From NCBI GenBank assembly GCA_000499405.2, contig HG738138.1, forward strand, positions 12,215,208 to 12,279,207: a stretch of 64,000 bases of DNA, in the 5' to 3' direction. Shown piece after piece: positions 24,401-37,719 of this stretch. Below the pieces are notes generated by a model, which saw only the letters and a program-made list of their open reading frames with translations, made no database searches and was not told where the DNA came from. Made by a program: the position numbers and the translations under genes. Origin of the DNA: Onchocerca volvulus. Taxonomy: Eukaryota; Nematoda; Chromadorea; Rhabditida; Onchocercidae. Each line of letters starts with the position of its first letter. Within the stretch, counting starts at the first letter, position 1.

Positions 24401-26836
24401 CCGAATAAGTAAAAACACGAATTGTCTGATGGAGATTGCATATATCGGCTGTTAAATTTCTCTTTACTCCATCTTATTGAGTAAGCGATCGGAATTTGAA
24501 CTATTCTTTAATCAGATTCAAATAATCTGCTATAATTTATGGAACTGCAGGTGCTCTTATTGCAACTCCTGCTACTAGCGTAGCAAGAGACATTAAAAAT
24601 TCTTCGGTCTTTTCTACATAATCTTTCTAATTGATTGGCAATAAAAGTTTTTTCTGCAGAGTTTTAATTCTCTATTGTCATAAAAGTTAGACTGATTGTA
24701 CAAGTAAAATAATTTTAGGGAAATAGCTATAAAGTTGCGGAGGTAGGATTTGAAGTATTGTGAAACAATTTCTAAAGTTTCAATAATAAGAAAAAAAAAA
24801 ACAGATTCAATAGCGATGGTATTTCAGAAATTTTCTTTAAGTGGTCGAAAATTCGTTTTACATAGTCAACGAAGGAATTTCTTGTAGGTTAACCTGATAT
24901 TGTGCCACATCATATAGTTGAGGTGTAAATTCTTCTGACATAACCGCATCTCTGATGCTTTTGCTCGTACTGTTATCAATATTCACCGATTCTATGCCAT
25001 TTGGTGCGAAATATCGCTCAAAAATCTGACGAGCAACTTCTGCTCTTTTTTCCAACTACAAAAAAAAAAAAGAAAAAAAAAATGGGAAAAAAAAATGAGT
25101 GTGAAGTTGATATAAATGCTTCTATTTTTACAATTCATGGCTAATTCTATCATTCGCAATATTAATTTTTAATGGTTGATAAGATATTCTCTTTACTGCT
25201 AACATCACCAAAAAAGGAAAAAAAAAAACCCCTTCATTTGCTCTGCAATAAATTTATTATTAGAAATTTGTCGGAAAGATGAAATATTAGCTAATTAAAT
25301 TACAGATGAAGTGGAATAAGCTGGAATTTTAAAAAACTTATTTCTATAAAAAATTCACTTTAAATGATTAGAAAAAAATAATGCATACATACATCTGAAT
25401 CAGGTATCGAACGATAATCTTCCACGGCCATATAAAAATTAATATTTTCAGCACAAAACTGTTGCTCAAGAAATTGCTGCAAAGAAAGAAGTATAAGTTA
25501 AGGAATTTCTTCAAGCTGAATTAATTTACAATTAATTAAAGTATAGTTGTTAATTGTTACTTATTTAATAAGGGATTTTGAAGTTTATGATAATACTTCA
25601 CCTGAAATGGTTTCCTATATAATTCATTGTGCAATATCTTTTCGACATCAGTGCAGGTTCTATCAGTTGCTTGATTACCACTACTACGTGTTTCACCACT
25701 ACCATTCGCCATTACCATGGATTCAGATAACTTGTTAAGTTGTTCTTCCGCGCGTATTGCTTTAAATTTTGCTTGAATCAAAAAAACAAAAAATTTTTTT
25801 CCTCATCATTTCTATCTTAATTTTATCACATTATATGCCTCTTTCCTATCAAGAATTTCATCAATTTTATCACTTAATCAAATATTTAATTCATTCCATA
25901 AGAGTAAAATATGTATTCATTGAATGATATTTCTTGTGTAACTAATTAACAACTATAAAAATGGTAGAGAAGTAAAATATTTCGGATGTTGTTAAATATA
26001 AAATTAATTTTTCATAATTAAAAAGAAAATTTTAATAATACCGGAAATAACTGTGTGCTGTTCTGTATCTGATGAAGACTGAATTACTTTACAACATTCA
26101 GAGCAAGAAGAGTAATTTGTACCTGCTGAACGGAAAGCATTCCTGAAATATCATTCCTATTTGCAACATTTTCCTTTTGTTTTTGTTTTTTTTCCTTTTT
26201 TTTTTCTTTTTTTTTATAATGAGTGGAGCATAAGTCGATTGTCTGATCAGGAAATATTATTGTGTTCAGGAAAATAAAAGTCGACTATCCAATCAATGGA
26301 TATATTATGACGGAACGGTTTGATTTTTGACATAATAAGGTTATACCGGAAGATTAATCAACAATTAAGTAATTATCAAAAAATGTACTGCACTATATTA
26401 TTGGATAATCTTCTATAACAATAATTCGAACTGTTTTATATGGAAGATAAAAAATCTTACTCGAGCGGTTCATTACCGCATTCTTCTTCCTTCAGCAAAC
26501 CACTGAAGACGCTATCTGCCGTTTTATTACCTTTAAAAAAAATTAAACAATAATACGGGGAAATTTCTTTCTTAAATTAATTCTGGCTGAAATAAATAAT
26601 ATAAATTTGGAAAAAAAAATGTAAACACACATAAATACATATAAAAATCATGATACTTTAAATAAGGAAAAAAGAAAATTGAACTAGCCTTCTGATGAAT
26701 AACTTTCGGAACTGGTGAATAATGCACTGCTTCCATGTCCGGTTGTATGGAATTGCTCAAGGTTCGTTGAACCAATGCACTTTACTGCTTTCTTCTTTCT
26801 TCCTTCGATTTTAGCTGACGTAACAATACTATCACT
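18475..26836 (-). CDS. RGS12/RGS14/loco-type regulator of G-protein signalling, 17 exons, 5' end not settled
   Basis: GTPase-activating regulator of G-alpha subunits. Exons: 26836-26689, 26530-26461, 26142-26042, 25771-25602, 25476-25393, 25055-24894, 24300-24175, 23376-23011, 22028-21903, 21731-21648, 21298-21156, 20601-20408, 20276-20098, 19934-19735, 19368-19173, 18967-18863, 18537-18475. All phases agree (839 codons with stop). The RGS domain lies at about residues 144-255 of this model: FLEQQFCAENINFYMAVEDY, VNIDNSTSKSIRDAV, LYDVAQYQIFHLLKYDCWPR. A second region, VLRPVLAKYLIDYDSCVVVL, resembles the second Ras-binding domain of RGS12. Near the end, IDGRERMFEIPEFLR resembles the tail of a GoLoco motif (DDQR...LPEFLR), but the core is degenerate. 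A Gln/His-rich linker precedes it. The first intron has a GC donor (AAG|gctagt). The model ends in Cys-Cys. Earlier exons (PDZ/PTB in other animals) were not found. Confidence 0.85.
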
Positions 26837-27289
26837 CTATAAATATCATGTGAAAATCCTACTATAATCAGGAAAGAAAAAGTAACAACAACGCACAAAG
26901 CTTATCATAACCGGAAAAGAAAACTCGATTGTGTGTAAATTAATCTATAATTTTTCGTATCATTCTTACTAATTGTTCTGCTTCATTCACCTTATCTTTA
27001 GAAAATTGCACCCCTTTATCCTTATTTCTAACTTCTACAAGCTAACCCTATAATGACCTTTCTTTCCAATGTTTCAATAAAACAGTAACATTGAACCATC
27101 GAATCATCTCCTAGAAAAACGACCTCATTAATTCCCAAAGAAGTGATTCCACAACAACTTTGGATAGGAAAGAAAGGTGGGGGAAGGAGTAGGAAAATTC
27201 ACTTAGTAGTGCAAAAATCCATTAAACTAGCCGCCTAAATATCGATAAAAGAGCTTCAACATGGACTGGCTATCGCTTATAAATGAAGC

Positions 27290-27360
27290 ATAACAGACGC
27301 TTGCGTGGGAAGAAGATGAGGGGAGGAAGAGGACGGCGGGGGCGGAGGGCCGTAAAATAG
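27290..27360 (+). other. Purine/G-rich block
   Basis: A run of GGG and GGGG groups separated by short purine spacers (for example ggggaggaag at 27319 and gcgggggcggagggccg at 27336), striking in DNA that is otherwise about 70 percent A+T. It belongs to a skewed region that continues to about 28.85 kb, with pyrimidine-rich patches on the plus strand at 28055-28170 and 28390-28500. Confidence 0.6.
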
Positions 27361-27852
27361 TTTTCAGGCAAGATATTCTTCCCCGTGCTATTGACCAGTA
27401 ATCAGTATCCATCAGAAAGTTAGTAATCACAATTAAAAATTGTCGCATCGTGATAGATTGAATGCAAGTTATGTATGGAATACTCTTCACCTGGATACAT
27501 ATCAGATTATAGTGGTACTATGATTGATGACCGTCATTCTAAGAAAGCCACATTTGTATCTTTCTTATCTGATTTTGCCTGATTCGGGATCCATGCATAT
27601 GATGGAAAATCATGGATTTAAGAATTTCTTTTCGGATAAAAAAAAAAAATCACTGTTTCGAATAGATTGCAAATATGTATGTATGTGTTAATTAATTAAT
27701 TTATTTATAGAATTAAACAAACATACCAAACAAACGGTGAAAAGGAACTTTATGGCCAAGCCAAACTACTTAACAAGAGTAAATATAATACGTTCCAGAA
27801 TTATTGAATGAATCAAAAAGAAACGGATGGAAGAGGAGGAGTAGGCGGTTAA

Positions 27853-27910
27853 GGGGGTGTATGAGGGGGTGGTAAAGTAAGGGGGTGGTACGAGGGGTTG
27901 GGTGGGTGGA
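27853..27910 (+). other. G-quadruplex-prone G tract
   Basis: Contains G5 (27853), G5 (27865), G5 (27881), G4 (27894), then GGG and GGG, with loops of about 7-11 bases. The order of runs fits a multi-tetrad G-quadruplex on the plus strand. It sits upstream of the leftward RGS gene. Confidence 0.55.
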
Positions 27911-27949
27911 GGAGACACGAACAGCAAAACATAGGCAAGATTTCGCTTG

Positions 27950-28150
27950 AGCAACAGCGTCATAAGAGTTTTTAAGCTTTAAAAGATTAGAAAAATCTAT
28001 TAAGGCTCTTTTCGGTCGTTTTGCTCGTATCACTTGTCCGTCTTGTTGTCCATTCTTTGGGGTCGTGATCCTCTCCTCTCCTTCACCCTTTATTTCTTGG
28101 CAAACTTCCGTTTTCTCATCACTCATCACCTCTTTCCCTTTTTCTATCAA
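27950..28150 (-). CDS. Possible 5' exon or separate ORF upstream of the RGS gene
   Basis: Starts with ATG at 28150 and encodes a charged, lysine- and glutamate-rich peptide (MIEKGKEVMSDEKTEVCQEI at the start, RAKRPKRALIDFSNLLKLKN further on). This looks more protein-like than neighbouring frames. Beyond about 27930 the frame runs into a C-rich low-complexity tract, and the protein character is lost. It lies on the same strand about 1.1 kb upstream of the first secure RGS exon and could be its first exon, but no junction could be demonstrated. Confidence 0.25.
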
Positions 28151-28613
28151 TCCTTCTCACCTGATTGATACACAAACAACAATGATAACTACAACTATTG
28201 CTCTGACTATTACTACTACAATAACAACAACAAATAGTGATCTATCATTTTTTGTCCAGCTTAGTTCCTGTTTCTTAGCTTTTAATGGCTATGGACTATA
28301 TATCATCCATACTTGGCTTATTTGCAGCCACCCTTGTCCCGGATGATCAGTTAGCTTCAACATGCTTGATTTAGCTGATATGTGTCCTCAAAAACCTCTT
28401 CCTTCAGCCATTTCGTCTTTCCTCTAAAAGCGCTTCTAATTATTCTTTTTCTCCTTATTCTCCTCTTCCTCCTTCTTTCTATTCTTCCATTCCGCACTTT
28501 TTGACAATAAAGTTAATTGTACGGACTACTAACAATTCCTTTTTTGCAAAAAAACTTCCATCTTATCTATTACTCCTCACAAACCCACTTCTTTCCTTAC
28601 TTTCAAAACAAAA

Positions 28614-28616
<3 letters not shown>

Positions 28617-28667
<51 letters not shown>
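28617..28667. repeat. Poly-A tract of about 50 bases
   Basis: An almost pure adenine run. ORFs crossing it read as poly-Lys and are not genes. It sits at the edge of a pyrimidine-rich patch and has no coding context or flanking duplication that I could see. Confidence 0.95.
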
Positions 28668-28668
<1 letters not shown>

Positions 28669-29934
28669 AAATTCCTCGAAAGAGCAAAGTTAGTTGATCC
28701 TTTCTTCCTCTATCTTCTTCTCTTCTTTTTCAAATGATAAACTATTTTCTCAATTTGAAAATTAGCCAGTTTTCCAAGGTTTTCCTGATTTAGGAAAATC
28801 CCTCTCTCCTCCTCCTCTTCCCTCTTTCCAATCTCTTATTGTCAATTTGGACAAGTCAATATGAACAAGCCAGCAGTCTGTTATTCAGTGATGTCAAATT
28901 GACAAAATATCGGATGGATGGACACTTAATGAGTCAGGAAAGATTATAAGATTCGATCATAACTTATGCCTAAGATTAATTCATTTTTTTTTTTGCTTCT
29001 TTGCTTCAATAATTCCAAATGCTCCTTTTCTGCTAAAACCGATTCATTTTTGTTGCGTGATAAGAGATTAGAGGTAAGTATTTTAGGAAGAACAGCTGAA
29101 ATAAGACTACGATGAAAAATAAGAATTGTAAAATTTAGAAACTTTAAAAAAAGTCCAGAAATTATCAGATTACATGTTTATGTTTAATCGATTAAATGCC
29201 ATTTAAGATAAACACTTGTAAATTTAGATAACGAAAGATAAGCATAAAATATAGTTATATGATTTGATCTATTTAAGGGCAAAATTATAAGTTTCATATT
29301 CTAAAGCTTCATTTCTCCGGAATGAAAGAAGAATTTAAATCACTAACATAAATCGGATATGCTAACGATTTTTTCAACTTAACTCAAATACAAATTATGC
29401 ACAAATTTCATCCCATAACATTTTAAGTCTATTCTGAATATCTATCAGACTATCAAGTGGAGTGGTCATAAGTAATAGCCTGCCTCAACTTTTTCAAAAT
29501 CTATCAAATTTAACAAAAAATATTATTATTTTCTAATTACGTAAAACTAGCACACTTGCAAGGTACAAAACGATGCATAACCAATTTTTGCAGATGTGAC
29601 AGATTTATTGGTTGTATCAGGATATATATTATACAACAAATGGTTAACTATCCCCTAGAAAGCAATTAAAATTTGATGGAATAATACTTATATAAATCCT
29701 AACTTATGATTATATTGTTGATACGGCTGATAAAAGTGTCTATTATCATATTTTACATTTCTTATTAATCCCTGCAAATGAAGCATAATTTATGTTGGCA
29801 GTTAACCTAAAAACTTTCCTACCTTCTTGAAATATTACAGTTTAAAAATTACATTAAAATTACACAAAAAAAAAAAGAAAGAGAAAAAGAGAAAGTGAGA
29901 AAATGAAGTTGAACCAAACAAGTAGAGCAATGAG

Positions 29935-29937
<3 letters not shown>

Positions 29938-30007
<70 letters not shown>

Positions 30008-30013
30008 AAAAAA
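29938..30013. repeat. Poly-A tract of about 75 bases with rare G interruptions
   Basis: A long adenine run interrupted by single G bases at two places. Reverse-strand ORFs over it are poly-Phe and not real. Confidence 0.95.
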
Positions 30014-31823
30014 TCGACACGTATGTACCAATTGTAAATAATTGAGTATGCCTGAACAAAAAAATATCATACAAATCATTTTATATCATTCTGATGACGT
30101 TAGAATTTGACAAAAAAAAAAATTGATCAGGGAAAGATACCAAATGAGCAAACATTAATAACCATTTAGCAAAGCGCTGCACAGAAAGAAGCAAGGTAAA
30201 AAAAATTTCATTAAAATGAAATTTTTATATAAAAAATTTTTGCAAGACAAATTTTTTTTTTTAACATCATTTGTCAAGAATTCTAACAATACTTCCTTGT
30301 TAAATGGAAGATTTTAGAAAAAAAAGTTGCACGTCATGACATATGTTAACAACGTCAATATTGTAATACATCGAATCATAAGCAAATTCTACGTAAAGTA
30401 CGTTTATTAAAACTGTAAGTAAAGAAAACAAAAAATCTTATTTGTGTCATTTGAATTAATATTAAAATTATTTTATTTGTGATGCTAAATATTGGTTCAA
30501 GTCCAAGTTGACGAGTAACATTGAAACCTTTTTTTTTTCTTTACATTATTAATAACAAATACGTCTACATATTTGTCATTCTATAATTACTGTAAGTAAT
30601 AAATGTAATCGTTAATTTATTTTCCAATTGATCAAAACAAATTTCGATAAAAAATTCATTAGCTGTGCTTGAAGTACTGATACAATGACGCATGTCATTT
30701 TTCCTTTTTTTTTTTTTTTTTTTAAGAATAGAAAAAAAAAAAAAAAAAGAAATTCCATGAATTGCACTATTAATACAAATAAGTTTACGACATTATTGTG
30801 TCGAATTTAGCTAATTTCAATTTTTCCTTATAAGGTAGGGAGAAAGGACGCCGAAATTTGTAAGGAAAAGCCAGTTTCTCAGCATCTGTAATCATAATGA
30901 TAACGGAAGTATAGCTAATAACTATTTAGCGATATATATTCAAGTTATAAATTACATATCATACATGGTTCTAATTAATTGACTATATTCAGCAATCGGA
31001 AAATATCGGGTATTATTAGCTAGTTGTAGCTAAAACTAATCATAGTTATCAACATTTGCTTCACGTCATCTTTATTATCCACTATATCATTTTTATTTAT
31101 CGACACAAATTTTTATAAAAATTAAAAGAGAAGAAAAAAAGGAGGGAAATTTCTCTTTTTTTTTGTTCTTTTTATAAAAAAGATATTCATCATTAAACTA
31201 AATGCTTATTATACTCTTTGATTAACGTAAACATTTTTAATTTTGCGTAAATATTACTAAATCATTCGAATTCTTTTTTAACATACCGGCAAAACAACAT
31301 TTTAGCAACGATTAATCTATCATTCAGTTGCCTCAAAAGTTTTATAATTAGTCATCTGAAACATCGATTTAAGCGTAATTTTCCTTCGAAAAAAGAAAAA
31401 ATTTCATCCTTTATGTTTCTAAATAATCAACGAATGCTCTTATGATACAATTCCTCCCAATTTTTTTCTTTTTCTTTTTCTAAAATTCCTAAATTTCACT
31501 TTTACAGATATCCCAATGGACAACAATATATTTTAAATTGATGCAATAAATTTGGAAAATCACCCAACAAATCGATCAAAGTTTTCTCAATGAATATCAT
31601 TTTCTCGAAAGCAATAGTTTTTGAAATAATTTTCGGAAAGGTTAATGTCAAAAATGATGAGGGAGGTGGGGGAGGTAGAGAAGAGAAAAAGCGGGATTGG
31701 AAAGCGATCCTTATGATGTGAAAATAAAGGATGTTTCAAAAGCAGTAATAAATATCTACGACACTTCGGAATAAGCATATCGCGAAATGAATAAGATGTA
31801 TGGCATTGTGACGCATTCCCGAA

Positions 31824-31876
31824 ACATACATACACATACACATACACACATACACACACACATCTACATATATATG
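31824..31876. repeat. Imperfect (CA)/(CATA) microsatellite
   Basis: Alternating acatac/acac units followed by a tatata stretch, about 50 bases. Simple-sequence repeat with no coding potential. Confidence 0.85.
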
Positions 31877-32891
31877 CATTAATTATTAATTAATTATAAA
31901 TTTTTTGCAAAATATTTGCTGTAACAAAATTCACACTTCTAAATGTTATATGCCACACAGTTTTGATGACATTATTACAATTCATCTTCAATTGCTTAAG
32001 TTTGTTAAATGGACAAGTTAAGCAAAAATGATGACAAAAACTTCGTCGTCAAACTTTTGTTGTATCCTCGAAAAAAAAGAAAGAAAAAAAATGAATGGTA
32101 AGAACAAGAAAACTTAAAATAGTGAAAAGAGAAAATGGGGAAAAAGGGAGGAAGAGAACGAGAAAGCATATTGTTTAAAGCTTATTTTGAAAGGAATGCT
32201 ACGACGATGACTACTTGAGAATATATTTCACATCGAGTCCTGATTTAAGTTAGCTGCAAAGTCTTTGTCGGAGCAGTGGTGCAAAGCACAGAAACATGTA
32301 AACAGAATCAAAGTAACAAACAGGCGTTATTTATCCAATGCAATTACTTTCAAGTTTCATTTATTCAATTCATCCTTCAACTTTCATGCGTTTACTCCTT
32401 CACTTCAGGCAAAATCCGGCTTAATAGAGTAAGTGATGGCAAAAAGAGGACAGATGATGATAAGCAACATTGAATGATGACAAATGTAATTCCAGATTCA
32501 AGCATGATAATAAAAAGATTCGGTATGCATCGGATAAAATCCTGCGGATTATATGGACAACAGATGAATTTAACGAAATAATTTATTTGTCATAACACTG
32601 TTTCGGAAAACGTCAGTATGATCGTATCTGTTGTGCTGTATGCATTAACATTAGGAAATGTGATGCCCAGCATTACGGAATATTCAGTGGATGAAAATGA
32701 TTATTAATTTCATTGAATGATGATTATTGATTGTATTTTCCTGATGTCTACTTTTCTTATTTTGATGACACGGGTAATCTCTCCAGTCATCTTTGTTCAT
32801 GTCGTAAGTGTATAAATGTCAACAAGCGAATCTTTCGTTTTGCTAGTACTATAGAAACGCTGTTATGAAATGTCATAAATATTTGATAAAA

Positions 32892-32925
32892 CAAAAAAAA
32901 AAAAAAAAAAAAAAATAAAGCAAGA
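32892..32925. repeat. Poly-A tract
   Basis: About 30 consecutive adenines in noncoding AT-rich sequence. Confidence 0.9.
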
Positions 32926-35245
32926 CTGATATGATGTAACATACTGTTCTAGGCTAAAGTATTGCAAGTCTATCTAAATATTATCTTTTTTTTTTCTCCC
33001 TTTTTTTTCGAATCTAAAAATATTTTAGCAAGTTTTTACCATTTGGCAGAGATAGGATGATGAATTTAAATTGGTCAAAATTTGAAAATAGAATGGATGG
33101 AAAAGTTGTGATGTTATTTAATGGATATGAATACTTGATTAATGCAATGTCTAATTTGGTGGAACGCGAGGAGAGATGAAAAAGCAGAACAAGGTAAATC
33201 AAGGAGAAATCATTCAACAAAGGAAAAAAAGGTAAAGCGATGAAATGGACAACCATAAAAGTAACAAATTAAATTTGATGCCGTATTTTGTTAACCTTTT
33301 TTTAATTCGTAGGAAAAAAAAAAGAAATTCATTTGCACAATATTTGTTTATCTGCCTTATTTTCTTGTTTGTCTTGCTCTTTTTTTTTTCTTTTTGGTCA
33401 AATTCATCAAAATTAAATTCAAATCAAATTAAAATTAAGTGATTGCGTCTATAACATAAAATTAATAAGTATCAAGGTTAACTGTAATGGTTTACTATTG
33501 ATGAGTGCCAATTCATAAATTGTTATAAATGACGAATCGGCATCCGATATTGTTGTTAATATTCCAAAACAAAAAGTTTTCATTTTTTTCCGAATTTTAA
33601 ACCAAAAAATCAAATCAAGAATCAAGAGAGAACAATTAAATAAATCGTTAAATTGATCCCATCGAGGCATAAACCCATGGACAAAGTGAACAATTTTAAA
33701 ATTCAAAAAATAAAAAGTTGTAACTGAGAAGAAAGTTGAAGAAAAACAGTCACTGGGATGAAATGTATTGGGAAAAAAAAATGTTAAAAAAGTGTACTTA
33801 CAAATTAGATTTCATCATATACAAAAGACAAAAAGACAAACACCGGGGGGATCGAAGAAAAAAGATGAATGCAAAAAATTGAAATATCATCATCATCGTG
33901 ATTTTTGCTATCATAATCTAATGTTATAATTTTATTATTGATTTTTTTACTGTCAAAACTTTTAGATATGAAGTAATATTTAAAATGAAGAATAAAATTT
34001 GTAAAATCATTGACATTCCTTATTATTCAACTTGGATAACGATATGTGCTTTAAATATGATTATGATCGGTTAGTAAAATATGAAATTGCTTCCCATCCA
34101 TTACAAATTTCCAACATACAGCATCGATTTCATAAGAAGGAGGTACAAACATCATAGAACTTGAGCTCAAAAATTTTTGCTTATATTCCCCGTCTGTTCA
34201 CTAGCTGATATTTCGCACTACTTTTTTCCTTCTCTTCCTTGCTCTTTCGACAAAAAGGCTTTCTTCTATTACCATCACATAAATATTCAAATACATCAAT
34301 ATATGAAAAAAAAAAAAAAAAAGGAATGAAAATAAATATATGATGCATATATTAACAAGACAAAAAAAAAAAAAACTACAGATATTTATATATAAATGTT
34401 AGAAAATATAAATTCAAAAGAATACACATAAAAAAATTTTTTTTTTGAAAAATTAAATAAATAAATATTGATAGGCATAATATAGATAAATAAATAAACA
34501 AACAAATAAAGCCATTTATGGATATAGCATAAGTTATTATTTCATTTTATTTTTTATATGCATATATAAAGCATGTATATATATAATCTATACATATATA
34601 TAATTTGTTGCTATTGTTAATGTCGTTGCCGTTGCATAGATAAATGGGATGGGACGAAAAAAACACAATAAATATTGATGTGTAAATAATTTTTGCATAG
34701 TAATAACAATTTATTTATACTCTCCGACATACTTTTATTCGATATAATTGTTGCCTTTCCTTTATATTCCTTCCTCTCCTCCTTTGAAAACTAATATGAA
34801 TTTAGGATGGAAAGATCATATGCTTGGAAACATGCTTTTTCCTTCTCCTCCATCAGTTTCATCCTTCCTTCCGAAAACTTTCAAAATCATATTATTAGCA
34901 TCCATTTATGCTTGTTTGTGCATAAATAAAATATGTAAAGAATCTTATCTGGTTGAAATTATAAGCTAAAAGATTTCCAACTTATCCTTTCTAATACCTG
35001 TTGCTTTGTTTAAGTAAATTTTTCCAATAAATTTGCCAACTCACAGATCTCCGCACTATACGTTCCTCCTATTCTTTCACTAATCAATCAGCTGCAACTT
35101 GGAAGCTTCCTCATTCCGCTTGTGTGGAATATTGCTTTTAGCTGTTTGTGCTGCCAGGAAGTTTTTACTAATCTTACCTTTACCCTGCAAAATCTAATCT
35201 TTTACATTCCTGCTTCTATGCTATGCTCAATTATACGGGAAAATA

Positions 35246-35470
35246 CGACAAAATTATTGCAAAAGGTTCTGGAAACAGCATACTAATTCAATAAGTTGGA
35301 AATTAACAGAATTACTGCAAAAGATTCTAATTAAATAAGTTGGAACTTAATAAGACTGCCAACTAACTCAATTTGTATGCTATTTCCCGAATCTTATGAA
35401 ATTAATAATATTTCCACCTTATTCAATTCATGTGCTATTTCCGAAATCTTTTGTAACAATTTCTTTGTCG
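35246..35470. repeat. Imperfect fold-back (inverted repeat) sequence
   Basis: The left end (cgacaaaattattgcaaaag at 35246) is matched in inverse orientation by the right end (caatttctttgtcg, ending at 35470). The similarity extends about 60 bases inward: gttctggaaacagcatacta on the left corresponds to a mirrored tgtgctatttccgaaatc on the right. Inside, each arm is partly repeated in tandem (35310-35350 and 35360-35397). No ORF is present. It has the form of a small non-autonomous DNA element or degraded palindrome. Confidence 0.6.
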
Positions 35471-36206
35471 TAGAAGCAAAAATTATCTAAATGTTTAAGA
35501 TTAAAAATTAAATGCTAAAATAAGAAGCACATATAACGATAGAAAATCTAGTCGCGATGAAAAAATGGAACTCAAATTTGGTAAATTTGGTAAGTTTATA
35601 GAATTTAACTCGAGCATGAAAAATTCACGCGCCGAAACTGTGTTATCACCTTAACTTGATTCAGATGGATGCGTAATTGGATAAATATGAAAAAGTGAAG
35701 AACAACAATACATGGAAAGTATAAATCCCTGAAAAGTGTTTGCGAATGAATTAATGAACAAAAAAAAAAAAAGAAAAAAAAAAGAAAAAAAGGAAAAAAA
35801 TCGTAATATCCAGAGAGTAATCAAAGATAGAAAATATTTTTTTCTCAGTGATAATATTTATTGGTTATTCGAAAATTTGATAGAGATCAATGTAATATTT
35901 TCCTCAAATGGTTTGGTTGAATAATTATAATTGGGAAAAAAAAGAAAAGAAACGATAGGCAAAAATGATATTTGCTTCTGTAAATTGATGAATGATAAAG
36001 CGAGAAAATTTCTATCACAATCTAACTAATTAGCAAATAAGGGTTCATAAAAAATTACGAGTCTATGTATTTGGATCAAATACAAAAGTTCGAAAAAGTA
36101 AAAAAATTGAGAATTTGAATAAATATTTAATAAATCAATATGTTCAACAAATAATTTCTTTTAATTATTTAATCAGTAATTTTTTTTTAAATAATTTCAG
36201 AAGTTC

Positions 36207-36312
36207 AAAAATAATTTGGTCAATAAATAATACTAATTTTATTGACCAAATTATTTTTACAAATAATTACAGATAATGATTTTTCATAAGTTCAAAAATA
36301 ATTTGGTCAATA
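36207..36312. repeat. 19-bp motif in direct and inverted copies
   Basis: aaaaataatttggtcaata occurs at 36207-36225, as its exact reverse complement at 36240-36258, and again in direct orientation at about 36294-36312. The first two copies form a hairpin with a 14-base loop. A short palindromic duplication in AT-rich DNA. Confidence 0.75.
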
Positions 36313-37719
36313 AATAATAATTTAATAAATAAATATAAACTTATGGCAAAGTGACAAAATTTTTTAAGCGAGAAAAAAAGAAAAAAAATAAAGGAAAAAT
36401 ATGTTGCAAAAATAAGAGTTACTTCTGGAAAGCGAATGAGAATTAGAAATGGAAAGCAATAATTTATAATGACGAAAATATGAGGATGTAATCGGAAATA
36501 GAGAAAAGTTTTTATAGGAAAAATGAAAATAAATGAAAAATTAATTCTAATCAAAAATTTCAAAAAAAAAATCATTAAAATAAAACCTAATATGGATTTA
36601 TTGAAATATTTTTCGAGAAAAAATCATTTTTTTTTAACATCAAGTAAAATATAGCAATTGTAATAGAAAAAAAAAAAAAAAAAAGTTTACAATAGAATGC
36701 TTTTGTCATTTTAATGATCATTCATATTTATACTAATAAGCGGAAATTATGGATGTTGTTGCTGTTCATATAGTATGAAAATAATTTATTATACGCTTGA
36801 ATGGATTTCAAATTTTTTAAATTTATTTTCAAACACTATAATTTTACGCTTATACACATCCCTTGTAGGTTATTATCAATCTGCAAAATAGCAATACTTG
36901 AAGTTATAATCATGAAAAGAGAAGAGAATCAATGTCGATAGATAATTTGGCATGTTAATTGGTTGGCAAAAATTAGACAAAGCAGTTTGAACCATCCGAT
37001 ATAACTTTGCCAATCAATAAATTGAATGAACAAAATAATTTTGAGAGCTAAGATATATTATATGAATTGCAACTAGCTGATAATGTAAAAAATTCATGAT
37101 AATAATTTTGTCCGATTCCGTTTTCCCTACTTATTCTCATCAGAAATTGTTTCGAATTATTCAAATTCTCGACTTAGCACCAACTAACTCGTCAATTTGA
37201 CGAACTAAATTCTAAATTAAGATGTAATTTTGATCAATGTTCATTCATAAAAAATTTAATGTCATTAATTAGTATTATGCAACATAAACAGAGTAATCAA
37301 TCTTTTTCTATCTCTTCGGATGGGAAAAATAAAGAAAGCAAAAATTGTGTGTGATTATAGAACAGATATAATTCACGTCATTAAATTGCTACATTTCAAA
37401 TTATTTCAGTGGATCCATTCATTTATATTCACTAATATAAATGATTACGTCTGATTTCAACTGATAATACAACAACGAAAATATAATTTAATAATAATTA
37501 GTAATTAGTAAATAATAATTAATAATAATCTGCATAAATAAAAATGTAAATGCTACTGTTACCGTCAACGGATCTCCAGAAGTTCTCCACCGATTGTCTT
37601 CAAATTTTGACACAACCTTGTACTCCAACAGACCTTCTTTATGAGTAAATATCATTACTTTTTTTCACGTGTCACGTCCATGACAACTGAAAATAGGTGA
37701 GGAGGTGGAGTTTATTAGC

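Noticed and set aside
28501..28737. 78-residue ORF with a poly-Lys core
   Set aside because: It is the translation of the poly-A tract at 28617-28667; no protein-like flanks.
29835..30079. Two overlapping Phe-rich ORFs on the minus strand
   Set aside because: They read through a poly-A/poly-T tract in two frames.
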